A DNA stretch of 7,611 nt, taken from the NCBI GenBank assembly GCA_021828575.1, contig JAJZEL010000067.1, positions 1-7,611 of the forward strand. The letters run 5' to 3'. The notes under the pieces are model-generated. The model was not told the DNA's origin. It worked only from the letters and a program-made list of their open reading frames with translations, and made no database searches. Positions 6,991 to 7,611 of the stretch are shown here, piece by piece. Both the position numbers and the translations under genes were made by a program. Origin of the DNA: Pseudomonadota bacterium (GTDB lineage Bacteria; Pseudomonadota; Gammaproteobacteria; Burkholderiales; Ferrovaceae). The stretch's first letter is position 1; each line of letters opens with the position of its first letter.

Positions 6991-7018
6991 TAATCGGGGC
7001 GTGTCGCGAAGATTCAAG
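6991..7018 (-). promoter_or_regulatory. Sigma-32-type heat-shock promoter for dnaK-dnaJ
   Basis: On the minus strand, CCCCTTGAA (7013-7021) contains the sigma-32 -35 core CTTGAA (7013-7018). After a spacer of 13-14 bases comes CCCCGATTA (6991-6999), close to the -10 consensus CCCCATnTA. The elements and spacing resemble the E. coli dnaK P1 and groE promoters. Transcription would begin near 6984, giving a leader of about 35 bases before dnaK. The element lies wholly in the grpE-dnaK gap, so grpE is not included in this transcript. Confidence 0.75.
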
Positions 7019-7026
7019 GGGCGCGA

Positions 7027-7584
7027 TCAGGCGTCTTTACCCTTCGATACGGTGACCAGAGCCGGACGCAGTACCCGTTCATGCAAGGCGTACCCCTTTT
7101 GCATGACAGCCACCACCGAGTTGTGGGGCACGTTGGGGTCTTCTACTGAAGCAATGGCCTGATGCTTGTTGGGATCAAATTTTTCTTTTTCAGGATGGAT
7201 GGTATTGATATTGAATTTTTCAAATACGCTGGCCAGTTGCCTTGCAGTGAGGGAGACCCCATCCCTGTAGTTTTCCACTGTGGCTTCCTTGACCTGCAGC
7301 GCAGCTTCCAGGCTGTCCATCACAGCCAGAAGTTCGGAAGCAAAGGACTCGAGGGCAAACTTTCGGGCCTGGGACAGGTCCAGAGATGCTCGCTTGCGGA
7401 CATTTTCCGTTTCTGCCTTGGCACGCAACCAGGCTTCCTCTTTTTCGCGCAACTGGGATTCAGCGGCGCTGAGTGCTGCCACGGCCTCGTCAAGGTTCAA
7501 GGCAGGCAACGAAGAGGCCACCTCAGCAGCGGCGGTTCCAGCGTCGGGCGTGGGGGTTTCAGTGCCATGTACATTGTGTTCCAT
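7027..7584 (-). CDS. grpE: Nucleotide exchange factor GrpE
   Basis: GrpE is the DnaK co-chaperone that speeds release of ADP and so of bound substrate. It also acts as a thermosensor. The protein is complete at 185 residues. The N-terminal ~30 residues are low in complexity and probably disordered. Residues 33-85 form the long dimerising helix (heptad-like, ESQLREKEEAWLRAKAETEN). The C-terminal beta domain (about 120-182) carries the family signature FDPNKHQAIAS followed by VVAVMQKGYALHERVLRPALVTVS. The ATG at 7582-7584 is chosen because AGAGGAGA lies six bases upstream. The frame runs on to the window edge with a GTG, but that would place the ribosome site inside the gene. It is the first chaperone gene of the cluster in the window. 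Its own promoter, and any hrcA or other gene upstream, lie outside. Confidence 0.97.
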   Translation of the reverse strand: MEHNVHGTETPTPDAGTAAAEVASSLPALNLDEAVAALSAAESQLREKEEAWLRAKAETENVRKRASLDLSQARKFALESFASELLAVMDSLEAALQVKEATVENYRDGVSLTARQLASVFEKFNINTIHPEKEKFDPNKHQAIASVEDPNVPHNSVVAVMQKGYALHERVLRPALVTVSKGKDA

Positions 7585-7590
7585 GCAAAA

Positions 7591-7598
7591 TCTCCTCT
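7591..7598 (-). promoter_or_regulatory. Ribosome binding site deciding the grpE start
   Basis: AGAGGAGA is read on the minus strand six bases before the ATG at 7584. It is a near-perfect Shine-Dalgarno and rules out the longer reading that begins with GTG at the window edge. Confidence 0.8.
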
Positions 7599-7611
7599 GA
7601 CAACGCTCCAC

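Noticed and set aside
7585..7611. Nine-residue N-terminal extension of GrpE starting at GTG on the window edge
   Set aside because: The stretch contains the AGAGGAGA ribosome site for the ATG at 7584, so it is leader and not coding.
1..7611. Mobile element, CRISPR array, tRNA/rRNA gene or novel defence system
   Set aside because: No transposase, integrase, spaced direct repeats, tRNA-like folding or unknown multi-gene cassette was seen. Apart from the left 56 bases, all coding space is core housekeeping plus one TPR protein.

Overview
This looks like a core housekeeping region of a Gram-negative proteobacterium, most likely a betaproteobacterium. The reasons are LpxH (lipid A synthesis), MetZ-type methionine biosynthesis, a grpE-dnaK-dnaJ cluster with a sigma-32-like promoter, and a TPR-ppiB-lpxH cluster facing cysS. 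The betaproteobacterial placement rests on remembered gene order and protein style, not on a search. Base composition is slightly above half G+C by eye and even across the genes. Only the first ~56 bases look different.

Layout from left to right. Bases 1-56 do not match what should precede the MetZ fragment and resemble the start of another gene (Shine-Dalgarno plus MNRRDF...). A 3' part of metZ (+ strand) ends at 533. Next is a minus-strand cluster read from right to left: a secreted TPR protein (2384-1770), ppiB (1757-1266) and lpxH (1282-536). A compact divergent promoter region (2385-2463) separates it from cysS (+, 2464-3852). cysS converges on the minus-strand chaperone cluster grpE (7584-7027), dnaK (6950-5010) and dnaJ (5000-3861).

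How the genes work together. GrpE, DnaK and DnaJ form the Hsp70 cycle: DnaJ delivers clients and triggers ATP hydrolysis, and GrpE releases ADP. A sigma-32-type heat-shock promoter lies between grpE and dnaK, so dnaK-dnaJ can be induced separately from grpE. PpiB is a cytosolic prolyl isomerase. LpxH carries out a membrane-associated step of lipid A synthesis, and CysS charges tRNA-Cys. The TPR protein is probably exported and its function is unknown.

The genes are packed tightly. Both convergent pairs (metZ/lpxH and cysS/dnaJ) have almost no space between stop codons. There is no gene-free stretch over 300 bases, no RNA gene, no mobile element, and no CRISPR or defence cassette. I found no evidence for a previously undescribed system. 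The items most worth checking are the odd left end, the internal heat-shock promoter, and the start of the TPR gene.
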